A DNA stretch of 64,000 nt from Sepiola atlantica (taxonomy: Eukaryota; Mollusca; Cephalopoda; Sepiida; Sepiolidae). The notes beneath the pieces were generated by a model. That model had not been told where the DNA came from. It saw nothing but the letters and a program-made list of their open reading frames with translations, and made no database searches. The stretch spans positions 76,848,344-76,912,343 of the forward strand of contig OY744525.1 of assembly GCA_963556195.1 (NCBI GenBank), given 5' to 3'. Position numbers and translations under genes: made by a program. This document shows positions 48,265-57,985 of this stretch, piece by piece (the stretch's first letter is position 1; each line of letters begins with the position of its first letter).

Positions 48265-48373
48265 AGACATAGTCAATAATGCATGGTAACTGGCAATTTC
48301 TTACCTTGTTTTCTTCAGACTAAGAAAAACACAAGGCGAGAAACTGCCAGCCGCCATGTACTGTTGACTATCT
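48265..48373. repeat. Long hairpin, arms about 51 bp
   Basis: The left arm (48265-48315) and right arm (48322-48373) pair imperfectly around a 6-nt loop. Pairing words are ATAGTCAA...CATGG..., CTGGCA.TTTCT and CCTTGT.TTT. About three quarters of positions pair. It could be a palindromic MITE or a structured RNA segment inside the presumed intron. Confidence 0.75.
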
Positions 48374-48394
48374 CTAAACTCTTTTTCATATATA

Positions 48395-48454
48395 TATTTA
48401 ATATGAATTTTTATTTATACAAATGTTTGTATGAATAAAAATTCATACTAAATA
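48395..48454. repeat. 60-bp near-perfect palindrome
   Basis: Arms TATTTA.TATGAATTTTTATT and AATAAAAATTCATACTAAATA, with ATACAAA/TTTGTAT near the centre, pair at nearly every position with a 1-2 nt loop. It lies 22 bp from the preceding hairpin. Confidence 0.8.
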
Positions 48455-48754
48455 TACAGCTTTATTTGTTATTGAGCATATAGACACAGTAAGAATTCAC
48501 GGGATTAACTCCTATATAAAAAAAACTCCAGCTGAATTCATATATAAATAAAATGTAACTTAACCCTTTTTATTTATTATCGTTATAAAGCTCTATCTGA
48601 AAGGATATTGAGCCCTTTGTGCATGCAAAATCTGCCATCTTGATTTGGCTCGGTTCTGATTTTGAAAAGTTAATTTTTATTTTATTACTAGCAAAAATAT
48701 GCTTCCTCAGGTCGCTAGACTGGGAGGATATCATGATGAAAGAACTACATACAC

Positions 48755-48891
48755 TGACCTCCAAAGGAGGAGGTAATGCCCGGTAGGATGGTATCATAAC
48801 AATAGAACAGATACTACAATACCCTTCCAAAATAGAGATGGTAATACCTGAGAGGATCTTCCCATAAAAGGAAAAAGTAATGCCTGTGAGT
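48755..48891. repeat. Degenerate minisatellite with U2-like segment, left part
   Basis: Units of about 70-80 bp contain GGAGG..GTAATGCC and GGTATCATAACAATAGAACA followed by GATACTACA. Read on the minus strand, the latter resembles U2 snRNA from about nucleotide 27 onward (TGTAGTATCTGTTCT...TGATACC). The array is interrupted at 48892 by the hAT-like element and resumes at 52196. Removing the element and one 8-bp duplication restores a continuous unit. Confidence 0.75.
48884..48891. other. 8-bp target-site duplication, left
   Basis: CTGTGAGT, identical to 52196-52203, at the outer edge of the left TIR. Confidence 0.9.
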
Positions 48892-49232
48892 TAGACCTCT
48901 TCAAAATTGACCTTTTTCTTCAAACATATGGAAACTGATATTATTCCCATTCTCCAAGGTCTAAATTAGCTAAATATACCAGTTATTGTGATCTTGGACC
49001 TTGGCTATGCCTGCCTCAAGAGCCATGTAATTTTATTGTTGACGTTTTTCAAAAACGCTGCAAAATATGGGATATTATGTCCTTATTTTCATTGTAGCTT
49101 TCCAGAGGTTGATGCTATAGCATTGAAAGTGGTACCAAATGAAAGCTAATAAAATTTTCTTGCATATGGTAGTAAGCACAATAAAACACATGAACACCTG
49201 TGTAAATTTTAACTAATTTTAATGCACAAACA
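48892..49232 (+). repeat. Left terminal inverted repeat
   Basis: It is the reverse complement of 51865-52195 with few differences. Both copies share the AAAAACGCTGCAAAATATGG block, the ATGCTATAGCATTGAAAGTG block and an end at GCACAAACA. A few short indels account for the length difference. The transposase stop codon lies about 100 bp inside. Confidence 0.9.
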
Positions 49233-49335
49233 GCTGGGACACTACAAAAAATCAGTTTGGTAGTATGATAGCACTGCACTGACACATATATCGCATAAGA
49301 AACTGTCAGATAGGATGTTACTAATACATGTATTA

Positions 49336-51694
49336 TCACTTGTTCAATGTGGCTTTTTTGAAACTGTCAAATTTTTTCCTGTGGTACTCCACAACTTGTA
49401 GTAAGCAGCTTTTTTGCTCTGGGTCACTTGTGATCTGAGTTGCAAAGTCACTCATTAGTTTTACACCTCTCTCAGCTACATCATTGGTCACTTTCACTGA
49501 CCTCACAAACTTCTGTGCATTCCTGTAGCTGTCATTGTCTTCCCAGGTGTCAGCAGGAGTAGTGAGCCAGTCACATTTCACTCGAAGAGCATCAAACAGA
49601 AAGTGAGACTCTGGCCCTACCAGGTCTGTGAGAACTGTAGCTGCATTGATGACAGGAAACACTGGCTTGCCTTTCCTGTAACTCTCAGGTTTCTCTGTTT
49701 CTGACAGCTTGACTGCGAGCTTCTCTTTTGCAGACTTGGTCATGCTGGCATGTGAACTGAACAAGGTGAATGGCACTAGTTCCTGGGTCAGATACCAGCG
49801 GTGGTTGTTCATTTTCTTGAGAACAGAGGTTGCCAGTTCATAGTCATACTGCTTGTATTGCAGCATGTTCTTCATAAGCTGGAGGTCATGGATAGGTGCA
49901 TCAGCTGCAGATGTGGTGGTCACCCAGTGGCTGGTGTAGAATAAGGTCAGGAACTTGTTCATCCTCTCCAGCTTGAAGATAGTGTCCGTGTTGTATTTTA
50001 GTTCCTTGGAAAACATGAGCATCTTCATACAGTAAATGTTCCTGGCCATCCAGCGGGCTTGGTGAATGGCATCTGGCTTGGCCCAGTGGATACCTCAAGG
50101 AGGTTCCTCACCAAGCAGGATCAGGCACAGCTCTGCCACCTCTCTGTAATCTGCCCTTGGACTTGCTTCCTCAAGGAAATTGCTTAAGACTGCAATTGTG
50201 CTTGTCTTCTTCTGTTTCAAGTCTTGTTCAACTAGGCCCAGAACTCTTGGGCAGTCCTTAACCAACTTGTCCCACTTCTCTTTCACATTGCTGAACATTG
50301 GGTTGTCAGGACTCTTGACCTTGCTGAACACAGCCTCCCATACACTTCCAATTATTACCTCTGATATGTGATGGCGACAAGCGAAGTAGAATACCTTTTT
50401 GCCTAGTTTTTCTTCAATAAGCTTCGCTGCACCCTTGTTGATGCCACTGTTGCTTGCTGTGGTATCAAATACCAAGCCTACAATGTTGTCTGTGAGACCT
50501 CATGCTTCTATCAGTTCCAATGTAGCATTACACTGTTGGATTCCTGTGGAACTTTCTATGAAGGGCACACCAAGCAGCTTCCCTTCTTCATACTGTGGAG
50601 TACCAGAGACGAGCACTGCAAGACTTTCCACTGGGTATCTTTCACCAAGAACATCCCGTAGAAGTTTTCCATCCCAGTGTAGTGTGCAGTAATCTGGCGG
50701 ACTTTCCTTGAAGTTATTCATGTAACTTTGGCACAAGTTATGACGAGTGTTTATCCTATTTCGTCTTGTAGTAGAGGCTGATATAACAAAGTCATCAAGA
50801 TCTGCGCCTCCTGCCTTCAACACTGCAGACACCATGGCTGTAGTCTGGTTGTCAGAGAGTGACAACCGATCTGCAGTGCTACAAATCTCTTCACTGGTCA
50901 TAACTGAGTGTGGAAAGTGTAAGGTTATCGTACTTGGTTTTGATGAACAGCTTGGTGTTGTCTCAGTGTATTCTGAACCCTCACTAGTACCAGAGCCTTG
51001 ACTGTTCTCTGGGTCTTCATCACTTGAAATTTTCCCAACTTCTGCTGCTGCAGCAGTCACTGATGATAACATTCTCTCCTCTTTTTTCTCGGAAGCTTTT
51101 CTCTCTAGACTTCTTCTCAAACACCTTATCATGACCTGACATGTGTGCCAGGCAAGTTGTCTGTTGGTCCAAGTAGAAATTGACGTCCTCTTCCTTGGTC
51201 TCCTTTGTGAGCAGCCTGTTGCTTCTTATCTCCTCCACAACATCCTTTGCTCCAATATCAAATAACTTGTCTAAATCCTTCAGAAAGTTAGTTCGTTTCT
51301 CTTCCTCTGGTTTGTTATTTCTTCCCTTGTTTTTAACAATTTTCCTGTACTTTTCATGGAGGATCATGAAACGGTTGACTGCATTTGGTCTAGTTAGTGT
51401 TTTAATCCTTGCCATATTACAGAATGGCAAAACGACATCCACTGTATCATGGGCTAAAGACCTATTGTCACTGTTGGGATTATCATTCCTCAAATGCAGG
51501 AAATACTGGAACACCTGGCGATTAGTAAGAAGTTGAGAGCCCCTGATGCTGGAGCTGGGTTGCCCAATGAGATACACATCACTGAATGACCTTGTGGCAG
51601 GAGTTGCCACCTTTCTTCTCTTTTCAGTTGGTTCATCCCGTTCACTTGTATCGCTGACCACTTTCCCACAGCATAGTTGTCTTCCAGATGCCAT
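49336..51694 (-). pseudogene. hAT-like transposase, broken by one frameshift and two stops
   Basis: It starts at the ATG of 51694 (AACATGG context) and ends with TGA at 49336. About 786 codons are read in one orientation. The first 205 codons or so are in one frame. A frameshift at about 51060-51090, in an A-rich GAGAAAAAAGAG stretch, leads to the second frame. In-frame TGA codons at 50500-50502 and 50095-50097 interrupt that frame, which otherwise continues unbroken to the end. Candidate catalytic residues are D in LHWDGKLL (about 50673), D in FDTTASNSG (about 50466), a CRHH word (50379) and E in NDVAERGVKL (about 49473). Spacing is about 69 residues between the two D and 331 from the second D to E, close to the 68 and 324 of Hermes transposase. 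Both stops sit in TGAGGT, as expected from CpG decay of CGA. Confidence 0.85.
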
Positions 51695-51864
51695 GTTGTC
51701 AGCAGTTCACAAATCTTAACAGATCAGCTTTAACTTACAATCTGAAATGAAGAGATAAAACATACTTAGTGATAATAAATTATATACATGCATTAAGAGT
51801 AACATTTTTGAGATAAAGTTATGTATTATATGATGGCATCCTTTCCAAGCATAAAAAATATATA

Positions 51865-52195
51865 TGTTTGTGCATTAAAATTAATTAAAATTAACACAGG
51901 TGTTTATGTGTTTACTACCATATGCAAGAAAATTTTATTAGCTTTCATTTGGTACCACTTTCAATGCTATAGCATCAACCTCTGGAAAGCTACAATGAAA
52001 ATAAGGACATAATATCCCATATTTTGCAGCGTTTTTGAAAAACGTCAACAATAAAATTACATGGCTCTTGAGGCAGGCATAGCCAAGGTCCAAGATCACA
52101 ATAACTGGTATATTTAGCTAATTTAGACCTTGGAGAATGGGAATAATATCAGTTTCCATATGTTTGAAGAAAAAGGTCAATTTTGAAGAGGTCTA
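51865..52195 (-). repeat. Right terminal inverted repeat
   Basis: Inverted copy of 48892-49232. Its inner part lies upstream of the transposase ATG by about 170 bp and would be expected to hold the promoter, though no clear TATA box can be singled out in this AT-rich sequence. Confidence 0.9.
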
Positions 52196-52203
52196 CTGTG
52201 AGT
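52196..52203. other. 8-bp target-site duplication, right
   Basis: CTGTGAGT, identical to 48884-48891. Joining the flanks across one copy rebuilds the minisatellite unit. Confidence 0.9.
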
Positions 52204-52438
52204 ATGGTATCATAGCAACAGAAAAGATACTACACTACCCCCCCCCCCCCCCAAACAAAAGGAGAACGTAGTCCCTGGGAAGATGGTCTCATGACAAAAG
52301 AACAGATATTTCATTAACCCTCCCTCAAAGGAGGATGTAATACCTGGGAGAATTACCCCCACTCCTTTAAAAAAAGAGGATGCAATACCTGGGAGGACAG
52401 TCATAACAGAACCGATACTACACTACCCATACCCATTA
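52204..52438. repeat. Degenerate minisatellite with U2-like segment, right part
   Basis: Further units carry GGTATCATAGCAACAGAAAA, GATACTACACTACCC, GGAGGATGTAATACCTGGGA and a second GGATGCAATACCTGGGAGGA. A run of 15 C lies at 52238-52252. Unit lengths vary, so the array is old or was assembled from SINE-like copies. Confidence 0.75.
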
Positions 52439-52520
52439 AAAGATAATACAATAATAGATTAAATCAGGGTTTTTTTCATTTGTTTCAAAATACCTAGTCA
52501 TAAAAACATTATTTTTATAG

Positions 52521-53290
52521 TTTCTTGGCTTTTTGGCTAAGAGGTGGCCATTCTCAACCATTCGAGGGGCGAATCGCAGTTCTTCAAAGAGTGCCGAGCC
52601 ACGCCCAAAAAGCTTCCTTGGTCCAGTAACCTTTCTCGGTCTTCTTGAAAGGAACTCCACAGGGAATTAGTGAGGGAGGTAACTGACGATCCGTTAGTCA
52701 AGCAGTTGGTTCGTGTAGTCCAAATGGAGTTGGGCACTAGGTACAAGTCATCTTAACAACTCTGAGTTCTCTCTGACCTGGCGATTGGCCCGGAATGTGT
52801 TGTTACCCATCAATGCCATACAGCACAGTTTCAGAATAGAGGCTTGCCTAAGTGTCCGCACAGCAACATGCTTGAAGAAAAAACGCCCTACCATGCTTTC
52901 TTCCAATACTGTGAACTCCGGCAGATGTGTCAATGAGGTGATGGCTCGTATTGATCCCAAGCATCCTCTGCTGCTAAACGTATCCTACATAATCGACAAC
53001 GTCGGGCTGGTGTCGGACAAGGAGAGACGAATGGTGTTTCTCACGATCCTGGCTGTAGCGAGAATGGTGATGTGGACATTGTGTCTAAGAGATGACCAAG
53101 GGGTTGAATCTTTTGCTGATTAGGATCTGATCGTTTTCTTCAAGCACCAGCTGAAGGCCAAGATCAGATGTTATAGAAAAAGATTACATTCCTCGGTTAT
53201 TAAAAAAAGCTGGATACATGTAGCGAGCTTGTGTGTACGAAAAGAAGTCAAGTATGAGTATGTATTCCCTGCCTGAGCATGGCGCACTCA
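52521..53290 (+). pseudogene. Tx1/L1-like LINE ORF2 C-terminal fragment
   Basis: The plus strand reads AFWLRG near 52528. A frame change brings QFFKECRATPKKLPWSSNLS, an in-frame TGA, then KELHRELVREVTDDPLVKQL. A second frame change near 52720 brings EFSLTWRLARNVLLPINA, followed by LAVARMVMWTLCLRDDQG and VFFKHQLKAKIRCYRKRL. A TWRLArnvLP segment and a late hydrophobic-basic block of this type fit the region after RT in Tx1-like elements. The RT and endonuclease domains are absent. Family placement rests on pattern memory and is moderate at best. Confidence 0.55.
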
Positions 53291-54889
53291 GTTTCTGGTC
53301 CTGTCGGACCCCAACCCTTCGGGTAAGTTTAGCCTCTTAGCTAGTCGAGTGAATAAGGTAATAGAAATCTTTCAAGATGCCCACTTTCAAATTTTTGTCC
53401 TCGGCCTCTCCCAAATTGCATTTATCTTGAAAGGACACCACTCATTCTCCAAACTCTATCCCCCGTTTTCTTTTTTCTCTCACTTAGATCCCATTCCCAT
53501 TTAGAGATTGACAACATCAGGCGTAAATTTCAAAACAATAAAAAAAAATATGGCGTCGTTAACGGGAGAGAGGAAGGGGGGATATGGGGCACCCTCTCTC
53601 TCCCTTTTCGGTAAGAATTCTAGTAAGTGATATCAAGTTTTTAGTAACTCAATTTTTTATTATTAAATCACTTTAATTCCTCTTAATAACGACGAAACTA
53701 TTGGGCATAAATAAAATTAGAAATGAATAACACCAAACATTAATTTATTATGAACTGTTTAAAAATAGATATGCAAATTAGCCATTCAAATGACTGTCGT
53801 TAGATCGTTCATCTCTACTATATAGAGAGCATTTCAAAATTCTGTGTTTTATTATTGATTTAAATAACAGTAACTCATTTTGATGGTAATATAGGATTAA
53901 TAAATAAATTAAAAACTTTCACATTTATTCATTTAGATATATATAGGTAGAGAAAAAGAGTCGTCATATACATACTACCAGAAGATATGAGCACGCCTGC
54001 TGCAGGGCCCGGAAGAGATGGTTTCAACACTACTCTGAAAATCGCCTTAGCTTTATTTTGTGTCCCTTTGCTTAAGATGTTGTCAGAAAAAAAGGATTAT
54101 ATGGAGTCGATTTTAACAGTAACAACAGATTTTGTAAAAAAAAACAAAAAAAAAACAGCTAACACAAATATATTGGTTTTGAAATGTTGATATTCATGTC
54201 CATAGCTGGTCTGAGGCAGTCTTCTGCTTGGTTGTACTTGTGAACAGTAATGACAGACTCCAGAAATAGAAATTATATATATATATATATATATATATAC
54301 AAGGTTCAAATGGTTTTGTCAGGAGAGGCAGTCTGATTGGAGAGGGGAATACCAACTTTCTAATAAGACTGGAACCACCAATTGATATCTTTTTGAATTA
54401 AAGACTTCTCTTTTGTGGCGTTTATTTGAGGACACTCAAAAACTAATAGAAAAATCCTTTTCTCCTACCTGACAGCCGACCCACACAGACAATTTTCTTC
54501 TTCAAAATTTTTTTTAATCATTTTTGTTATCATAATTTCACTTTATTGTTTGTCCCGGACGAAAATACTCCTGTCACGGCCATGTGTTCAGCTTCATTCC
54601 TAAAATACAGAAAAAAGAGGAGCATCTTTTTCTTTCTCTTTTATTTATGATTTGATTGAAAGAGGAAGGGGAAAAAATGGCTATTATTTTACTGTTTACC
54701 GATTCTTCATCAGTTAGTTTTACATGTGAAACAGTTCCTTTGTGTCATAGCAGTTCTGGTTTACTTGAAAATAGGAGCACTTTGAGAGCGCAGACTAATA
54801 CCAAGGCCCAACAATATTCTCTTGACTGACCATCTGACTTGACTAATCAGTTTCCATATATGTTCTGCTAATTTTCACAAAGTAACATA

Positions 54890-54922
<33 letters not shown>

Positions 54923-55207
54923 AGATAATATTTATAAATAAATATTAATTATTTATTACCTACAGACATCGATGTTTCATGCTTACACAATCTTCAGTGC
55001 AGGAAGTTGATTTCCGACGGTCGACGGGCGCGAACTCCGATCACAAATCGCCACTGATTCGCAGTCAGGAGAGTTTCCAGTTGGCCACCAGAAATCAGCT
55101 TAGAATTTTAAGAGGAATTTAACTATGTAAATACCAAGTCAGCGAGTATTCACATCAAGCGGCGTAGAGTTATCGACAACAACAACAAATCGTGTTGGAT
55201 TTCGCAA

Positions 55208-55254
<47 letters not shown>

Positions 55255-55354
55255 TACATACATCATACATCTCTCCCTCTCTCTCTCTCTATATATATAT
55301 AGAGATATATATATATATATATATATATAAATAATTTAATATAATTTATTTAAA

Positions 55355-55390
<36 letters not shown>

Positions 55391-55534
55391 ACATTGGAAA
55401 TTATTTCAGGCAGTATGTTGAGTATTATGCTGCTTTCTTTATTTCTATAGTTTTGTTGATGCTCATACTTTTTGCAGGTAATGTAACTAAACAAGGGGCT
55501 AGGGATAAACCTGTGTCTCAAACAATACCCACAT
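53291..55534. other. AT-rich DNA with TA microsatellites
   Basis: (TA)n runs lie at 54274-54298, 55210-55246 and a cluster at 55282-55390. A GC-richer patch at 55010-55060 (GGTCGACGGGCGCGAACTCC) may be the remnant of a tRNA-type SINE. No exon was found. Confidence 0.55.
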
Positions 55535-55745
55535 TCTTTTGGCTAGGAGAAAAGTGTAATGTCTGTTCTGATATTACAGTCATCGGTCAGTGAAAACGAA
55601 ATCCTTCTAGACTGAGGCAATTTTAAGTTTTGTCTCAATCCAAAGTACCACTTTTGGGGAAGTTGGATTTTCCCCACATTAAAAACCTACCTTATCTCAC
55701 TCTGCCCTCGTGGGGAGGCAAATAGATAGGGACACCCGTATTAGG
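55535..55745 (+). repeat. U2-snRNA-headed SINE-like repeat, type II, copy 2
   Basis: The head CTTTTGGCTAGGAGAAAAGT followed by GTAATGTCTGTTCTGATATT is a diverged form of U2 nucleotides 12-50. The body (CGGTCAGTGAAAACGAAATC, CTTCTAGACTGAGGCAATTT, CTCTGCCCTCGTGGGGA) aligns at about 80% with the minus-strand copy at 10995-11213. A separate tRNA-like word (CAGTTTGAATCCTG) lies just downstream near 55767-55780. Confidence 0.7.
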
Positions 55746-57535
55746 TGGTCTCTCTTGTATGGCACAGTTTGAATCCTGTATGAGTCACATTTTTAACTTT
55801 GCAGTATTCTTTGTTTATTCCCAGCCCTGCGAATTAAATAAATTCTTTGTTTAGTGATATTACCCACAAATACATTAGCATAATATATAATTAAATAAAA
55901 TAAAAAATAGAAGAATAATTGAATCATTAACAAAAGGTGTTGCATTCACCTTTAAATCTTACTTAATACCAAACCAAACCTAAAAATGGTTGATATGCAA
56001 TAAAACAAACCAAACCGGATTAATGTCATTAAAACAGACAAACCAAAACAAAACATGGTTGATATGCCGTAAACAGACACACCAAACTAAACTAAACCAT
56101 AAACTGGGGAGCAAATATATTTTCCTAGCTTTAATAATGTTTAGTGCAAAATGAATTCAACAATTTTAATGGAATTGAAACCAGTTTTGCTGATTTCCCT
56201 GAGTTGATCGATAATTTTACTGTGTTCACTTCTGTGAACAATTTGCTAAATAAAGGGTTTATCTGCAGCATCCCATATCCTACTTCTGCAGTAACACAGG
56301 TCTATACTCAGGCATGCAATGAATCAGACTGATAACAATTACCATATTACAAAATATTATACAGGTACAATCCCATACACATACAATGACTGGATAGATC
56401 TTTTTATGTGGCATAAGTTTTATTCAATTCATATGACCCTTCGGTAAAAATGTATAACTCTTATATGAAAAAGCCAAGGGAATAAAAAGGCTGTTATTTA
56501 TTCAGTCAACTTTAGGAATGAATAAGGTAAAATAATATAAAGTAAGCATTAGGGTAAGATGGGGGGGAGGGAGTATATGCAGAATGAAGAGAAATAAAAT
56601 AAAAAGTGGCTTTTATCTTTAAATTTACTGGGTTAAAGAAAAAAAGTAAGATGATTCTAGAAGCTGTTTACTGAGATATGTATACATATGTATCCAAGTC
56701 TAAGAGTTGTGATACAAAGAAGTTGACATGCCAATGTTTAGCTAATGTTAGAATATAAAAGCATGTGTGTAGAGGGGAGCGGTCAATTTTATCGCTTAAC
56801 TAAAAATCCCTTTTTATTTTCTATTGGTTTTTATATATTTTAACATAGTAAAAATGTTACCGAAACGCTATATAAATGGAGTAAAGATTTATCCAATTAT
56901 TATTTATATAATACTGTTTGATATTTACCCCTTTTATAAGCAAGGATTCTGGTTTTTTTTCCTTGGAAATTCCAAATTGTATATCATTAGACCAATATGT
57001 ACACTAGACTACCCTGGTTAAAAATAGCAAACATTTTAATTTATTTTGTTTTTTATGAATTAAAAATAAAGAAAACACAAATCTGAGACAAGGCCTATTT
57101 TATTCAATTGCCAAATTTTCTCGACCTTACATTGGAAAAATCTTAATAATTAATTCAAATAAATAATTTTGGCAGGAGTATACACCACGACATTTTCCCT
57201 CCTCCCCTACCTTTGAATGTGTTATTCAATTACTTTGAAAAAAAATTTCTGATTATTATTGATTAAGGAGCAAATCTTCATTTTATAAAATAAACTTTTG
57301 GAAAATAATATTAATTTTTAGCAGGTGGGTTCAATTTTCTATGTAAGTTTAACATGTCCGCCCCCCCCCCCCCCGCCTCAATTTTTCGACCAGATGGGAA
57401 ATATCAAGTACAAGAGGATCATGGTAAACTTACATAGAAGACTTAACACTGACCTAGAATTTGAACAGGCCAGAGTAGGTTCAGAGAACTTATAACATTA
57501 CTAACCAGCAGAGCATTAACACTGTCAACCAAGAA
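55746..57535. other. AT-rich DNA with tail-motif copies
   Basis: Two copies of the GGTTGATATGC.ATAAAAC tail motif lie at about 55970-56020 and 56045-56085. A frame at 56144-56332 has ordinary composition but no recognised motif or splice signals. A run of 14 C lies at 57361-57374. Confidence 0.5.
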
Positions 57536-57985
57536 AAAGTGTCTATCAAGCATGCGTACAGAGTGTGATGATGTATGGAAGTGAAACCTGGCCAGTGAGG
57601 GTTGAGGATATGTGTTGCATGGAGAGAAATGATATGAAAATGATACGATGATGGATGTGTAATGTGAGTTTTAAAGACCTGATGACCTCAGAGAAATAAA
57701 TCTGGAAGGGAGAGTTGTGCAGAACAGGAGACTTTGTTGGTTTAGTCATATTGAAAGAATGGATGAGAATTTTTTGGGTTAGTAGATATAGAAGAGTTGA
57801 GGTAACAGTCAGTTAGCATGGGTAGGCCAAGAAAACATGGAAGGAAGTGATAAGGAGTGATTTGAGACAAAGAGGGATAAATAAAGACTTGGCCAGAGAT
57901 AGGTTAGTTTGGAAGTAAATTTCTAAAAGCCGTCCAACACATGCCAGCATGTGAAACAGATGTTAAACCAAATATGATGAAGATT
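57536..57985 (+). pseudogene. RTE-like LINE 3' fragment
   Basis: Reading with frame changes gives VYQACVQSVMMYGSETWPVR, VEDMCCMERNDMKMIR, WMCNVSFKDL, a GRPRKTWKEVI-like segment and KDLARDRLVWK. The 3' end is TGTTAAACCAAATATGATGA, as in the two other RTE fragments. It is 5'-truncated and has several stops. It is more complete than 38859-39112 and covers the same region as 17400-17850. Confidence 0.8.

Larger units (their letters stand above)
48892..52195 (-). mobile_element. hAT-like DNA transposon, 3.3 kb, with long TIRs
   Basis: The element has terminal inverted repeats of about 341 bp (48892-49232) and 331 bp (51865-52195), both starting TAGACCTCTTCAAAATTG from outside inward. It is flanked by a perfect 8-bp duplication CTGTGAGT (48884-48891 and 52196-52203). 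Between the TIRs lies one minus-strand transposase gene, now broken. An 8-bp duplication and the spacing of the acidic residues point to the hAT superfamily. TIRs of over 300 bp are unusual, since typical hAT TIRs are 10-30 bp. The TIRs are over 90% alike by eye, so the insertion is not ancient. Confidence 0.9.

Noticed and set aside
50180..51536. Plus-strand frames opposite the hAT-like transposase
   Set aside because: The minus-strand reading contains ordered catalytic residues and a proper start and stop between TIRs. The plus-strand frames are shadows.
52521..52546. CTTGGCTTTTTGGCTAAGAG resembles the first 25 nucleotides of U2 snRNA
   Set aside because: In one frame the same bases encode AFWLRG, which joins in order with downstream Tx1-like LINE residues, and the U2 match ends abruptly. 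A coding origin explains it better than a snRNA head.
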